Source: Heterodera schachtii
Lineage: Eukaryota; Nematoda; Chromadorea; Rhabditida; Heteroderidae
Length of the DNA: 64,000 nt
Assembly (NCBI GenBank): GCA_023374025.1
Contig: SIJG01000104.1
Location: 267,485-331,484, forward strand
Direction of reading: 5' to 3'
Shown here: positions 50,181 through 63,390 of the stretch, piece by piece
Position numbering within the stretch: position 1 is the stretch's first letter
How the letters are laid out: every line of letters begins with the position of its first letter
Position numbers and translations under genes: made by a program
Notes under the pieces: model-generated
Databases searched by the model: none
The model's input: only the letters and a program-made list of their open reading frames with translations
Told to the model about the DNA's origin: nothing

Positions 50181-52664
50181 TTAGAAATTAATTTTGATAT
50201 TTTTAATATTTGCTTAAATTTAAGTGAAATTGCTAATTTAATAAAAGGATTAATTACAATAGTCATTTTTCTTGTTTTGTGTTTTTGTTTTGAATATTCT
50301 TACTGAATTTAATTGAAAAAACATTTTTACGAGACTATTAAATCTAATTCTATTAGAAGAATTATTTTTTATTTTTCGAATAAATTTTTAAATTTTTGTT
50401 GTTTGAATTTCGTTGAGAAAAAAGTCAAATTCATAGTTCGAGTTTGTAAGAGTCATATAATTTATTTTTGTTTTTGATATAATTTGGAATTTATTTTCTA
50501 TGATTAATTTTACTTTAAAATAATTAAATTATTTATAATTTTCACCTTTAATAGATTTCAATTTTGTATTGTATTTATTTTCATAAGATTTATAATCTTA
50601 AAGGAAACATATATCATGGCGATGTGTCCTGTATTTCCTTCTATTATTATACTGATAAATTAATTAAATAATCGCTTTTTAAAGAATTTATTCCATCTAT
50701 ATTTTATATCCTGTTTTATAAAAGTTAATTTATAAAATTAATTGCTTAATTAATGTTTTTTTATTACTTTTGCATGATGTTTAATGTTCTGTTGTTGGTT
50801 TCATTCAAAAATGTATCATCGGTATTTTGATTTCTTTTTATTTTTGTTCACATTCGTTGGCCTTTTAATCCTGTATTTTGCTTAATTTCTTTATGATTTC
50901 TGTCGCATATAAAAATATTGAATGCATATTTTTAATTTAATATTGTATATTTATTCATAAGATTTTCTATTTGAAAACATGTGAGTTTTAAGATTTTTTT
51001 GTATTTTTCTTTAATTGAGAATATTATTATAGCGGCAAAAATAAGTTAAATTAAAAAGACGATTGGAAGGGAATTTTAATAAATAGATTGATATTATCAG
51101 AAATAATTAATTTTTTATAAACAATCAAAGTACAATTTTTAAAAATTGAATCATCAAGAAATAAATATTTTAAAACAAAAAAAAAAGGAAAAAATATATT
51201 AGAAATAAAATCCGAATTTATTTACTTCTTCTTCATAAAAAGCTGAATTTGGCTTAAATTTTCTTACAAATTCTTGAGTTAAATTCAAATAAATCTTTTG
51301 CAATTTCCATAAAATGCATTAAATATCATAAATAAACGATTAATAAGAATAATTACATAAAATTAATTAGTTGTTTAAAATATATTCACCTTCATTATTA
51401 AATTTATATATTCGGCAGTTTGTGAATTAATAGAAATAATTGGTTGTTACTTTTTCTTAATCAAAATGCATAGTAATATTCCATCAATATTTTCTATATT
51501 CATATTTATTTTAATGGTATCAGCAATAAAGACGAGTCATCATTGGACAAGAAAATTTTCAAAGAAATTAAATTTAAATAAAAAAATAATAAAATATTCC
51601 TGACTTAATATTCAAATTTTAATAATTGAAATTTATGAGAGAAACAATAATTTTTAATTTATTGGCAAACAAAAACTGCCCGTTTGACTTATCAGAAGCA
51701 GTCAAGATTAATTGTATTTAAAAATTATTGATTTTTCGTTTTATTATAGATTAATAATAGATGAAAAATTAAAAAATAATTATCTATAATTTATATTCTT
51801 TTATGAATAAATTTGATTGATTTAGCAATGAAAAGAATTTAAATTATACCAATTATATAAATGAAAATAATGATTAAATTAAAAAAAAAAAGTAACCTAA
51901 AAATCAAAGAAAACACAATCACAAATAATATTTTTTAAATAAATTAAATAAAAAATTAAAAAAAGTTTTTTCAATTTGAAAATTTTATAGTTCATCATCC
52001 ATCATATATAAATTTTAGAAAAATTTGGAATTAAGTAAATTTGGGAAAAATCAAGATTTATTCAAACAAAAAATTAATGATTTAATAATTTTCGACACTA
52101 AAATTTTTTGATTTTTGAGCTTTAAAAATTCTTTAAGAAAATTATAAAAAAATATTAATAATTAATGTAATAATTTGTTTAATATTAATGAAGTAAATTT
52201 TATGGCGAATTAAATTTATTATTAAACTGATTAAATTAAATATTTTAAATAAAACCCGCTAATTGGAATATAAATCATATTATTCAGCAATAAAACAAAT
52301 TAACCGGCGAAATATAAAAAGAAATTGAAATTTATAAAAATTTGGAACAATTAAAATTGATTTTTTAATGAAATAACAAATTAATTTAAAATTTTTCAAA
52401 AGATTAAATTTATATGGAGTACTTTGATGTTATTAACTATAATAATTATTTTTATGGAAATATAAAATTGAAATATTCGAGTATTTTTTCGATTGCTTAT
52501 TTTCAAGGACAGACGATTTGCAGCACTATCTTTAACTATTACATTTATTTATTTTTATTTAATTGGCTTAATAATTTTTTTATTTAACAAATTTGTTTTT
52601 ACATTTCTTGAAAATTTCATACTTCGGTACGGACTTGGCCGAAAATCTGACAAAAATTCTACAC
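50181..52664. other. Gene-less A/T-rich stretch
   Basis: I see nothing recognisable. The open frame 52493-52699 is a hydrophobic low-complexity translation running into the foldback element. Confidence 0.65.
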
Positions 52665-53252
52665 AAATTTGGGTTCCCGGTGATTTCGTCAGTGATTGAT
52701 TTTGTCAGTAAAAATTAATTCTTAAAATAGTGTACACCTAGCCAAATATCACAAAAATTTTAAAAAATTGAGTGATAAGAATAGGCTCATGAAAATTCTA
52801 ATGGGTCCAATTTGCAAAACCCTCTGAAAGCATTCTCAAATTGTTGTCCTGTCGAACTCATTATAATTTATGCTTTTAATGTGGCTTCGGCAAGGCCATC
52901 AATAAACTCAAAATGCGAAAAGACAAAATTAATAGTAAGAAATTTAGAAGTGAAATTTCGAGGTTAATATAGAATTATAATGGCTAACGACCATCTAGAA
53001 ATTAACAATATACAGGAGATAAAAGTAGCAAAGACTAGGCACAAATACAATTAATTAATATATTTAAGTGACCGGCCGAATTAGAGGTTGGTAACCGAGC
53101 AAAGAATTTTATTTTGAGTAGATATTTATGTTAATAATTAGATTATTTATTTTATGAAATATTAAAACTTATTGTAAAAAAATAGTTATTATCACTGACG
53201 AAATCCCTTATTGACGAAATCACTCTGACGAAATCACATGTTACCCAAATTT
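52665..53252. mobile_element. Foldback element with TGACGAAATC iterations
   Basis: The left arm begins CAAATTTGGGT and contains GTGATTTCGTCAG then TGATTTTGTCAG. The right arm is its inverse and carries three copies of TGACGAAATC at about 14-15-bp spacing (53197-53236), ending ACCCAAATTTG. The interior (about 52740-53180) is less A/T-biased and contains GGCTTCGGCAAGGCC and GTGACCGGCCGAATTAG, with no long frame. I see no clear target duplication, so the exact ends and superfamily are open. Confidence 0.65.
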
Positions 53253-55010
53253 GCTAGTTAATACGAGGAGTGGAGTTATCAGTACACGGAAAAATTTAAA
53301 TATAATGTGTTTCAATTTAAAAATTAAAAAAAAAGAAAAATTATTATTTTTTAATCATTTAAACTTCATTAGAGAATTTTGCTTCATTTTAGTTGGAAAT
53401 GTTTTTTTAATTGGCCCAATGGTTTTTTGAAAAATCTAATATATTTTCAGAATTTTAACAAAACTGTATCAATACTTTTTAATAAATAGCCATAATAATA
53501 AGTAAACATTTTTTTAAATACTTCGTTTTTAGGCTTGCGCCAAATTAAATTTTATTATTTTATTATATTGAAAGGCTTTATGATTCTGTTAATATTACTT
53601 TTCAAAGATTACTTAATAATAATAAGTAGTTCATATTAATATCGATTGATTAAATAATAATTTTTAAAGAATTTTTTTGAGATTATTAAATTATTTTTGT
53701 TGTATTTTTTAAATTATAATAGTTTTTGTCAATTTATCATTTTCGATTTTTATTTTAATAATGTCCAATATTTCTTCAAAATTGTTTTCTTATTATACTA
53801 TATAATATCATACTATATAAATTAAATCATTGTTAAAAAATATGTTTGAGTTTTTTTAAATTATTAATAAATTAGTAAAGTTTATTGTACTCATTTAAAC
53901 GTTTAATGAGTATGGTTCGCTATTTGTTATTCTTTTAGTTTTTATTCCGTTTATAAATTTTTCTCAATGCTGGGTGACGGTATCTTCTTTGAAAAATTGG
54001 TAATGAATGGCATATTTTATAATCTGAATATTATTATATAATGTATTTTATTTATTTTTAAATAAATAACTTTATAATTTTTTTCTTTTGTTTATTTAAT
54101 ATTTTCAATTGTAAAATTAATTAATTTTAATAAAGTAAATTTAGTAGTAAATTTATTTTATAAATTATAATTGGAATATCTCTTGATTTTCATTCATTTT
54201 GAATTTTCTTAATTTGAAGACTCAGTTATTTTTGTGTAATAATTCTTTACTAAATATGTGGATTTCATAGGTGGAGTTTTATCAATCCAATATTAAAATT
54301 TATTTATTTAATTTTATTAATCACTGAGTTTTTTTTAGATTGACGACCTAGCATCCAAATTAATATTATTTGTTATTTTATTTTACTGTGATAATTTTCA
54401 TTTTTTTTTTTAAATTCATATTAATTTGTTAATTCGACCTTTTCGGTTGTACAATTTATGAATTATAATAATTCTTTTAAAATTAATATTAGCATTTTGA
54501 TTAAATTGATTTTCTCATTTTTAATTTTAATAAATTCTGTTTTTTTTATTCTCCTCTTATTTTGTCATTAATTTAGACTCAAAAAGGTTTTAGATTCATT
54601 TTTATTTTAGCATATTTATAAAGAAAAATTTTTATATATTTAATTTTTAAAAGGTGCAATTGACTTTAATAAATATCTTTAAAATAGATTTTGATTTTTC
54701 TAAAATATTAAATGAAATAAATATGCAATTAATATATTTTGTATCTTTTCGCCCAAATATTGATATATGCTAATATAGAATTATTAACAACTCATTAGTA
54801 GAGTTTTCAATAATTATGATTTTTAAAATATTTATTATAGTAAAATAACTTTTTTAGTCGATTAATATATTTTTAAATTATCTTTTGTTTAATCATTAAT
54901 TTCCTAAAATTTTTTTTTAGTGTTTTATTTTAAATATTATTAGAAATCGAAGAATTTATTTGCCTAGAATATTTTTAATCTTGTGCGCTACATCATGACA
55001 TGCTGTTTTT
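53253..55010. other. Gene-less A/T-rich stretch
   Basis: I see no gene or structured element. Confidence 0.65.
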
Positions 55011-55017
55011 TAATATT

Positions 55018-55104
55018 TAACAAAATTCGGGGTTCACCGTGCCAATGGGTCTCGCTGTGAAAAATTGAAAGATATGGGGCAAAACAGCGGCGGATTAATT
55101 TGAT
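55018..55104 (+). other. Coding-like GC island
   Basis: Following an upstream TAA, about 28 codons stay open to a TGA with balanced composition (includes GVHRANGSRCEKLKDMGQ). No start codon, splice sites or family recognised. It is probably a relic. Confidence 0.2.
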
Positions 55105-57704
55105 GAATTTAAATCAAAATCATTGATTATAATTAAAATATTATTGATAAAATAGAATTAAATGTTTGTAATAGTAAATTAATTTTAATATTTTGATAAT
55201 TTGATGAAGCAGACAATATTTATAGGTCGACATATAATCTATAAAAAGAAATGATCTTCCACAAAAGTGAAGGTTATTAATTAATAATTTTTTTTTTCTC
55301 TTAATCCAAAAAAATAATATTATATATATAAATCGAAAATAATTTTTAAAAAATCATAAAGAGTATTAAATTTATATTTCAAAATTAACTAATGAAAAAT
55401 ATATCGGTGGGTGGAAATAAGAAAATTCTATTCGCCATGGTAAAAATGATTAATTAATTTTAAGACAATTCCCATAAAGATATTTAAAAATAATTCAATT
55501 AAATGTAACAAAAGCAATAATAATGATGGGAAAATTAAAGCTAAAGCTAATTTATATTTAAATTTTTAAAAAAGAAAATTTTATGTTTTATTAAAAACAA
55601 AAAAATTAGGCAAGTAAATTTTTGAAGTAAGTGGTAATTTTGGAAAGTTCATTTTTTGAATTTTATTTTTTGATGCTTAAAACATATTTCCAATTCAAAA
55701 TGATTTATTTTTAAATTAAAATCTATTTGGCTTTCAATCTTATTTAAATGCTTCAATAAATAGTTATAAACAAAAACCAATTATTAGTTTCTGCAATAAA
55801 AAAAGTAAAATTATAAAAGTGTCTTCAAAAAGAATCATTGGTGGCACATTTTATTTTTTAATTAATAGTTAGTTTTTTTATATATTAATAATATTTGCCA
55901 ACTTGATTAAAAGTATATATATTTTTTCTCGGAAGTCGAAGAAAATTAATATGAGATTTCAGGAGATGATATCGATAATAACATTTTTTACTATATTAAT
56001 ATAATTACATTTTTTTTATAATTACACATATTTATTGGATTGATAAATATTATAAAATGTTATTTTAGGTGCAATAAATTTTTTTCAAACATTAATAGAA
56101 TTTGTATTATAGTATAAATATTCATCATTAAATTTTCTTGATTTGATCGTTTACATAACTTCTTTACATGGGAACAATGCCCAAATTATGAAATGTATTA
56201 TGTTAAAATTTATGCTTTTGTCGCCCTATGTTTATAAAATATTTTTTATTTTTTATAGATTAGTTTAGTCAAATAATGAATTTTTATTTTTTAAGAAATG
56301 AATTTTTATTTTTTAATAAATTAAATAAAATGAAAATTAGCGAATATAATTTTATTATCTTAATTAACTCGACGAGAACATGACATTTTCTTAAAAATTT
56401 CAGTGAGTATTTCTAATGGGTACGTCGTTGTCATGGTATATTTATTTATAATTATATTTCTTGGTTGGTAGGCCTCACGCGTTTTCTTCATTTGCACGAA
56501 TTACTTTTTGATTGATAAATTCAAAATTATATTAATTTTTTAAATGTTTATTTATATATCTTTTAATTGTAATTAAATCCAATTTTTATATTTATTTTTA
56601 TTTGCAAATAATAAATTTATCACTAGATCATTTAAATTTGCATTATTGATATGTTTTTCTGCAAATTTCATTATTTTCTTATTATCAAAATTTTATTAAG
56701 TTGTTTTTGAATATTTAAAAAAAAATTTAAATACGAATTTGATTATTAATTTCATTAAAATTAAAATAGAATAGTGCCATTAAGGAAATTAAAAAATTTT
56801 TAATTCTTTAATTATTTAAAATGTTATATATTTTTTATTTTATATTTATAATTATTAAAATTGCTGCACAAATTGACGGTTATTGTCCTTAGATTATCGT
56901 TCGATCAAACTGCTGGAGTTTTCCTTTATTTGTTTTATAGAATAAACTTATTTATTAAACTATTATATTCTCGTCGACCAGTTAATTAATTTATTATTTT
57001 TTAAATATATAAATTCAAGAAAATAAAAAATTTACTTTTCTTGAATTTTTATTTAATCATTTTTTAATTAATAATTTATTTTTAAGCCATTAAACCGCAA
57101 ACATAGAAAAAAAGAATCTAGCAAACTTTTATATGATGATTTGATAAGATTGAATTATGGTTTCAATTTTTGAGTTTTGCGTAATGTATAATTAATTTTT
57201 TCTTTCATCATTATATTCTTTTGACCATTTATTTAATGGATTTTTCTTTAATAATTATATCTCTGTTTCAGATCATATTTTTAAATGCTTTTTAATTTCT
57301 TCATTTAATTTTGCTTTACTAATTTAAAAAATTAAGATCATTTTTATCAATTTCATAACAATATGTATTATATTAGCAATATTAACATTTCTATAGTTTG
57401 CTTTAAATTTTTCTATAGTATATGTGTTCCTTGCATTTGTTCAGTAATTGGTCAATCAAGCCTTAATTTTTACATTAAATTATATTGACTTTTTACATGA
57501 TAAAATTAGTATTTTTTTACAATTTTAATATGAATTATTTAAAAATTGTCAATTTAAAAGTAAATTGTTTTTTTTAATTTTTGTGAGAAATAAATAAAAT
57601 TTTATCTATTTTTATTAATTTTTTAAATATGATTATTTACTAAATCAAAATATCTTTAAGTCTTCTTGCTTCTGAAATAATTCATTGTTTCATTTAGCCA
57701 CAAA
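55105..57704. other. Gene-less A/T-rich stretch
   Basis: No gene is seen. 56547-56830 is the partner of the mosaic repeat at 28674-29245. One CTGTTTCA word lies at 57263-57270 and is treated as chance. Confidence 0.6.
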
Positions 57705-57872
57705 ATAAGGTTAGTTTAAGGTGACAATAAAGACTTTTTTAACATTTATTTTCTGACTTTTGAAATATTCCATATAATTATTGTATGGTTTTTAAATGTG
57801 TTACTTAATTAAACTTATCTGAGCAAATATTCAAATTATTATTATTATTCATCAGATATTATAAAATAATTT
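57705..57872 (+). repeat. Diverged dispersed repeat, partner 39060-39220
   Basis: See the partner entry. The block GGTGACAATAAAGAC is the clearest anchor. Confidence 0.75.
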
Positions 57873-57957
57873 ATTGTGACAAAATCATTTCTTTGAATTT
57901 AATAATTATGACTTTTAATGTAACTAAAATTTGAAATTATTCAAAAAATGGCTTTAA

Positions 57958-58110
57958 ATATCCAAAAATGCCATAAAATTAAAACAAGAAAATGAGACAC
58001 TGGAGCATTCATTGCCAATGAATGGGGGAAGAGTGGGTCTAGGCAAAGTTTTTGGTCGAATAAAAAACATAGCAACAGCCGTTTTCAAAATGCTCATATT
58101 TAAATTATAA
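57958..58110. other. Coding-like island open on both strands
   Basis: On the plus strand, 50 codons are open from after a TAA to the TAA at 58108-58110, with sequence including NGGRVGLGKVFGRIKN. On the minus strand another frame is open across the same DNA and includes RPKTLPRPTLPPFIGNE, which is equally protein-like. An inverted pair CATTCATT/AATGAATG lies at about 58006-58024. I recognise neither protein. The strand, if coding, cannot be decided. Confidence 0.3.
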
Positions 58111-59674
58111 TTTTTCTCGCTTTTTTCTAGGAGAATATATAAATTTCAATTTTAAATGCATAGTTTAGAACACAACCTGGGGTTTAGCTCTTTCTTATTT
58201 TCAGCAGGATTTATTTATAATTTAAAGAGGAATTTATTATTTAAAGGTAATTTTAGTCTTTTCTTTACTGAATTATTATTATATCTCTTCGTTTTATGAT
58301 GAATAAAATAAATTTCTAAAACTTTATTTTTTTAAGTTTCTTAATCTTTTTGCATTTTTTATTTTACCTTCATCTCTTAAATCTCATGATGTCGTGCAAG
58401 ATTATTCGGATTTTATTTGTTGTGCTTTTATTCTTAAATATTGTTTTTTTTAATATGGTATTATTATTATATGAGAATTTATTAATTGTATTTTGTTAAT
58501 TAATTAGCACGTGTTCTTTTGAATTAATGAAAATAAATACAATACTTAATTTTTTTAATTATGTTTTTTCTCGCCAATTGGCTTCAGCATATCACATTGA
58601 TTATCGAGCAATTTTAAGTGTTTTTGTAAGCGTGAAATCTCATTTATTTTATTAGATGAATATGCAGTAATTTATGATTTTTAATTATAAAAGAATATTT
58701 TACTATTATCTTTATAAATAATAACGTATTTTTTTATGTTCTCCATTTTAAACTATAAAAATTTCCTGTTTTAATTTAAAAATATTTTTAATTAATTTTT
58801 TTTTGTTGATGGCTTCATGAAAGTTTAATAATCACCATAATTTATATATTATAAATCATACTTGAAAAAAATTTATATTCTATTTTAATGAATAATCTCA
58901 TTTTGTCCATGATGTTTTTTAGTTGGTTAGTTGAACTCAAAAAATTTAATGATCTTAGGAACAGTTATAAATTAAAAAATTTAATTTACCAATTTTAAAT
59001 ACCGATAATTTTGTAAATTCGAAAAAATTGACTTTAGTTCCGACATTTTTTATTGATATGTTACCATAAACAAGCACATATGTGGTAATTAATTTTAAAT
59101 TATTGTAATTGCATTAATTTTTATATAATAAGGTAAGGGTCTGTCGAATAACAATCATTAACACAAATTAACTTGGGTTTTTTCCCGTTTAAATTTTGAT
59201 CGCAATAAGTTTACTTTTGTGTCTATTTTATGTCATTATTTGGGCTAATATCTAATATGCTCATATTTTTTATGTTTTAAGTATAATTTATTTTCAATTG
59301 TTTTGATGAGGAATTTAGATGGAGGCAATTTAATAGTACTGACTAAAGAATTTTAAAAATGAATAAATATTTAATATTATTTTAATCCTATTTCTTTATC
59401 TTTTTTAATTAATTTAAATTTATTTCCTAGTTTGATTTTTTTGTTTAACATTTTTAAATTTTATCACAAGCCCTCGAACCGTTTATGATCAAAACTGAGT
59501 AATTGGTTTTTTTATTATTTCATTATTTCTCTTGTCTTTATTAAATTCAATTGTATTATATTATACAAAAAATAAATAGTTTTACAGTTTTTATAAATTT
59601 TAAATACTAATAATTTATGACTATTAATTTATGAATGTATTAAAATGCTTTCGAAATCGGTTTTGTTTATTCTG
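58111..59674. other. Gene-less A/T-rich stretch
   Basis: No gene is seen. Slightly G+C-richer patches near 58180 and 59140-59215 carry no motif I know. Confidence 0.6.
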
Positions 59675-59845
59675 TTTTAAAAAATTTTTAATCAATTGAT
59701 AAATTATTAAGGTTTATCTATATTAAATATTTTATTAAAGGTAAATTTTATTATCAACAATTATTAATTAAATTTCCTTTTAATAATTTAAATTTAATAA
59801 TTTTTTAAATTTTTATTGTATAATGATATTTCATTTTGAACCTCA
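59675..59845 (+). repeat. Diverged dispersed repeat, partner 44470-44753
   Basis: Compact member of the pair, same orientation as its partner. Confidence 0.7.
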
Positions 59846-59914
59846 AATAAATTTATTTTTTTTTAAATTAAAAAACTGTATTACAAATATGATTAAAAGC
59901 AAAAATATTATAAT

Positions 59915-60690
59915 TTAATTCGTTTTTGAAAAAGAGCAAGATAAATATAAATAAATGTGCATCCGCTGGAAGCATATTGGATATGATTTTAAAAAATTTT
60001 TAAATAAAGTAACACATGTGCCCAGTGGAACGCGCTGAATCTTTTTAAGAAAATAAATAAATAAATTTTGGAGATGAATTTTTGAAAAATTTTTCATTTC
60101 TTAGGGGGTGCATTTTTGAAAAAACGATTCTTAAGGGTGCATTTTTTGGGAAAAACGCCAAAATAAGAGAAAATAAGTTATTAAAATGTTTTTTGATTTT
60201 TAGGTGCTAAAAACAAAAACCTAGTAAATAGTTGACAATTACTCGAATTATAGCTTAAAAACATCCCAAAAAAACTTTTTTTTCGTTCGTGTGTTTCAGG
60301 CCACAGGGAGCTTAGGGAAAACAGGTAAAAACCGAAAAATTGGAGCACTAATAATTAAAGGTTGGTGTAAAATATAAAAAGGAATTTTCCGTCGGATGAC
60401 AAACGGTTCGAATGAATAAAATTATCGAAACGAAAATGTTTGACAAAATGTTAATAAAAACAAGAAAATAAAAGAAAGAGAAAATGCTTAAATTTTGAGC
60501 AGGGGGGACACACCTAAGTTTTTACCTATTTTTAGGGTTTTTAGGCCTCAAACCTTCCGATTTTGGCAGATTTTCAAAACCTAAAAATTTCATCTCTACT
60601 AAAATAATTCTATTTTTACAGCGATATATTTTTCAGGACAATTAGTTGTTTTATTGAACATAATTTTTAATATTCTTTTTGTTTTATTAG
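59915..60690. mobile_element. Decayed transposon-like island
   Basis: Higher G+C than its surroundings. It contains two AAGGGTGCATTTTT-type repeats (60105, 60134). The stretch AACGCCAAAATAAGAGAAAA ... CTTAAAAACAT...CGTGTGTTTCAGGCC...AACAGG (60160-60327) follows the same order as the 3' part of the hAT-like element at 60691-61260. A TAGGGTTTTTAGGCC terminus-like motif lies at 60533. It is probably a diverged relative of the neighbouring element. Ends are not resolved and all frames are broken. Confidence 0.4.
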
Positions 60691-61260
60691 TAGGGTTTGT
60701 AATATATGGATATAAAACGCGAAATATGGCCATAAAATATTAACAAAAAGTCACGAAATATGAACATAAATTATCCAAATTGAAGGGTAAATTTTAGAAA
60801 ATTTTTTCAAATCATTAAATGTAAAGTAAAACTTTCATAAATAGTTAAATGTGGCATTAAAAATCATTTTAGAAGAAAAACACACAATAAAGTTAAAATT
60901 TACTCATTTTAACGAAAAACCAATCCAAATATCGAATATTTTGATATTTTGCTTATTTTTGACGTAAATTAATCAATTATTGTGGCAAATTTAGCTAAAA
61001 AATTATTTTTGGAAAATTTTCTAGTCTTTAGGGGGTCAAAAAGGACAATTTATCTGTTTGGGCCGTTCTAATAGTTCTTTTTGGAAAAATGTCAAAATAT
61101 GCGTATAAAATATGGACATAATGCCAAAATATGGAAAATATGGATATAGAAATAGGTCCTAGAGGCTTCAAACTAAACTAAAAACATGTTTTTCTTGCGT
61201 TACAGGCCTCCAACAGTACAGGAAAAAAAAATATGAATTTCCATATAATTACAAACCCTA
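60691..61260. mobile_element. 570-bp non-autonomous hAT-like element
   Basis: The left end starts TAGGGTTTGTAATATATGGA. The right end, read on the other strand, starts TAGGGTTTGTAATTATATGG, so the inverted repeats agree over about 20 bp with one indel. Perfect 8-bp direct repeats TTTATTAG flank it (60683-60690 and 61261-61268). The interior near both ends is crowded with ATATGG/CATAAAATAT words (subterminal repeats), a hallmark of hAT elements. No transposase is present. Confidence 0.9.
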
Positions 61261-61268
61261 TTTATTAG

Positions 61269-62690
61269 AAGGTTTTTTCAATATTAAAAAAGAATTAATT
61301 GTCATTTATTTACCTTTATAATTTTATCATCTTTAACGCAAATATTATGATTTTCTTTAAAATTTAATTTTTATAATCCCTTTGTAATTATTATTTTTAA
61401 TTTTAATTAATTGTAAAATAAAATTTAATTCGTTTTTTTTTAATCTCTTTTGGCTCTTTAATCTCACGACCACTTAAGATTCATTTGTAACGATTGAGGT
61501 GCGGATATTTGAGATTATTAGATTTACTTATTATTAATTAAGTAAAATAACTGTTAAGATTAATGAATGTAAATTTGTTTTCGTTATTCTCTTGTTTAAA
61601 TTATGAATATAAAAGGTTTTTTCAAATATATTAAATTGTTTATTGCAAATATGTTTTATCTTTATAGTTTATCCTTGTTAACCTAAAATATTATTATTAT
61701 CATTTAAATAATTTTATTTCATTAATCTATGATAGGTTTATTTTAATAATACCTTATTATTTAAATGTTTATTGATTAAATGATACTTAATAATTTTATA
61801 ATCCATATTGCATTATTATTTTCATTTATTTTATTGTATTTTTGTCGTTATTTTTTCAGATTATTTTAATTTGTTTATTAATTCATTACATTATTTGTCC
61901 ATTATTTATTTCATTTCCTATTTAGTTTATTTTCATTCATATATAGGTATTAATTTATTTTATCTTATAAAAAATAAAAAATTTGCTCTTTATTTTTTCT
62001 CCTTCATTTTATTATTGCATGTTCGAATTTATTTATTGAGATTAGAAGTACATTTTTTCATTTAATTATAATGCATTTGGAAATCAATAGTTTTTTGTAA
62101 TTCAATTAGAAGGAAAATGTACATTCCGCATATGCGTTGTAATAATTTCTATTTGTAATATATATTTTTAAATCATTTTGATTATTTTTTCCCATTATTC
62201 TATTTTTTCTTGTACCAATCGTAAATTTTTAATTTTCTCGTCTCCATCATTAACTATTAATTATTTATTGTATTTTAAAATATCCTATATTTTGAAATTT
62301 ATTTTTTTATTTTTATAGGTTGGTAATAGTGTATTTTTTTAATTTCTCAAAATGAATAATATTTTTTGAATTCATTTTTAATAATAATTTTTATTTGTTT
62401 TTTCGTTTATTTATTTAATAAATTGAATGCGATACCAACTTTTTTATAAATTTTATCCCTAATGATGGGAGCAGCAACTTAAAGTGTTTTGCAAAATTTT
62501 TTGTTAGACGTTTTATATTTGGCGCGGATCTTTTGGTGTGCATTATTATTATTTTTATTATTTTACTGTAATTAAAATTTTTTAATAAAAAATATTCCAT
62601 TTTTTATTTTTGTTTAATTTTTAAACAACCTACAAATTAAGCAAATACTTGGTCATTTTTTGAAATTCTTGTTAACAAATCTCACTTAAA
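61269..62690. other. Gene-less A/T-rich stretch
   Basis: The open frames at 61808-62065 and 62415-62600 lack motifs, and I regard them as spurious. Confidence 0.6.
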
Positions 62691-62960
62691 ATTTTAAATT
62701 TTTTACCGGCACCGCCGGACCCCATCCCCCAATGTTTTCCTATAAAAGTTTTTGTAAAAACCGCACCACAAAAAGAGCGATTTAAAAGCAAAAATTTAAG
62801 TGATTATCAATTTATTTTAAAAAATCCAGAATTTAGGACTCAGACAAATTCCCCCCTGGCATGAAAATTTTAAAAAATTTTCCAAAGAATAATGAAAATT
62901 TTTTCGAATTCCTCCCCCTAAATGAAAATTATAAAATTTTATGGGTACATTTTTGAATAT
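62691..62960. other. C-run-rich island
   Basis: Contains CCGGCACCGCCGGACCCCAT with CCCCC following, then ATTCCCCCCTGGCATG and CCTCCCCCTAAATG, each followed by AAAATTTT-like words (imperfect internal repetition around GAAAATTTTAAAA and GAAAATTATAAAA). Its C-runs recall the island at 28396-28411. All frames are broken, and a decayed transposon is likely. Confidence 0.35.
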
Positions 62961-63390
62961 AGGCAATTTTAGTACTAATTTAAACTAAAAATTTAAATAT
63001 AAATCTCTTAAATGAGTTCACAGTGTTATATTTAATTTTTAATATGTAAGAATTAAATTTGTTGTTGAAATAATGTTTAATAAGGTTGATGGCATTTCTG
63101 GTAAAATATTTATTTTAATTTTATTTATTTAATATCAAAAAAATTTTTTAGAAAAAAATCCGGTACCTAAGTTAGTTTTTTTTCAAATATTTTTTTTCAA
63201 TATAATAACAATAATTTTGTGTGTTAATATGCTTTATTCATTAAATTTTTTTCCCATTTTATAATTTTAAACTTTGAATTTTTTTGAACTTTCCATTATG
63301 TATCCAACATGAACATTAAAATAAGCAAATAATTAATTAGGTAAAAAAATTAGTTAAAATAAATAAGAAAATAAAAAAAGAACCAAGTAA
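62961..63390. other. Gene-less A/T-rich stretch
   Basis: Nothing recognisable before the TA dinucleotide that begins the mariner-like end. Confidence 0.6.

Noticed and set aside
52878..52895. GGCTTCGGCA resembling the U6 snRNA 5' stem-loop
   Set aside because: None of the conserved U6 sequence downstream (ACAGAGA region and beyond) is present.
57263..57270. CTGTTTCA word resembling the nematode piRNA upstream motif
   Set aside because: It is a single isolated match without the rest of the extended motif; chance is sufficient.
59462..59500. Reverse-strand B-box-like GGTTCGAGGGC as a tRNA
   Set aside because: No A box at suitable distance and no stems.
61808..62065. 85-codon hydrophobic frame as a membrane protein gene
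   Set aside because: No ATG start, and the Phe/Ile/Tyr/Leu-only composition is typical of T-rich background.
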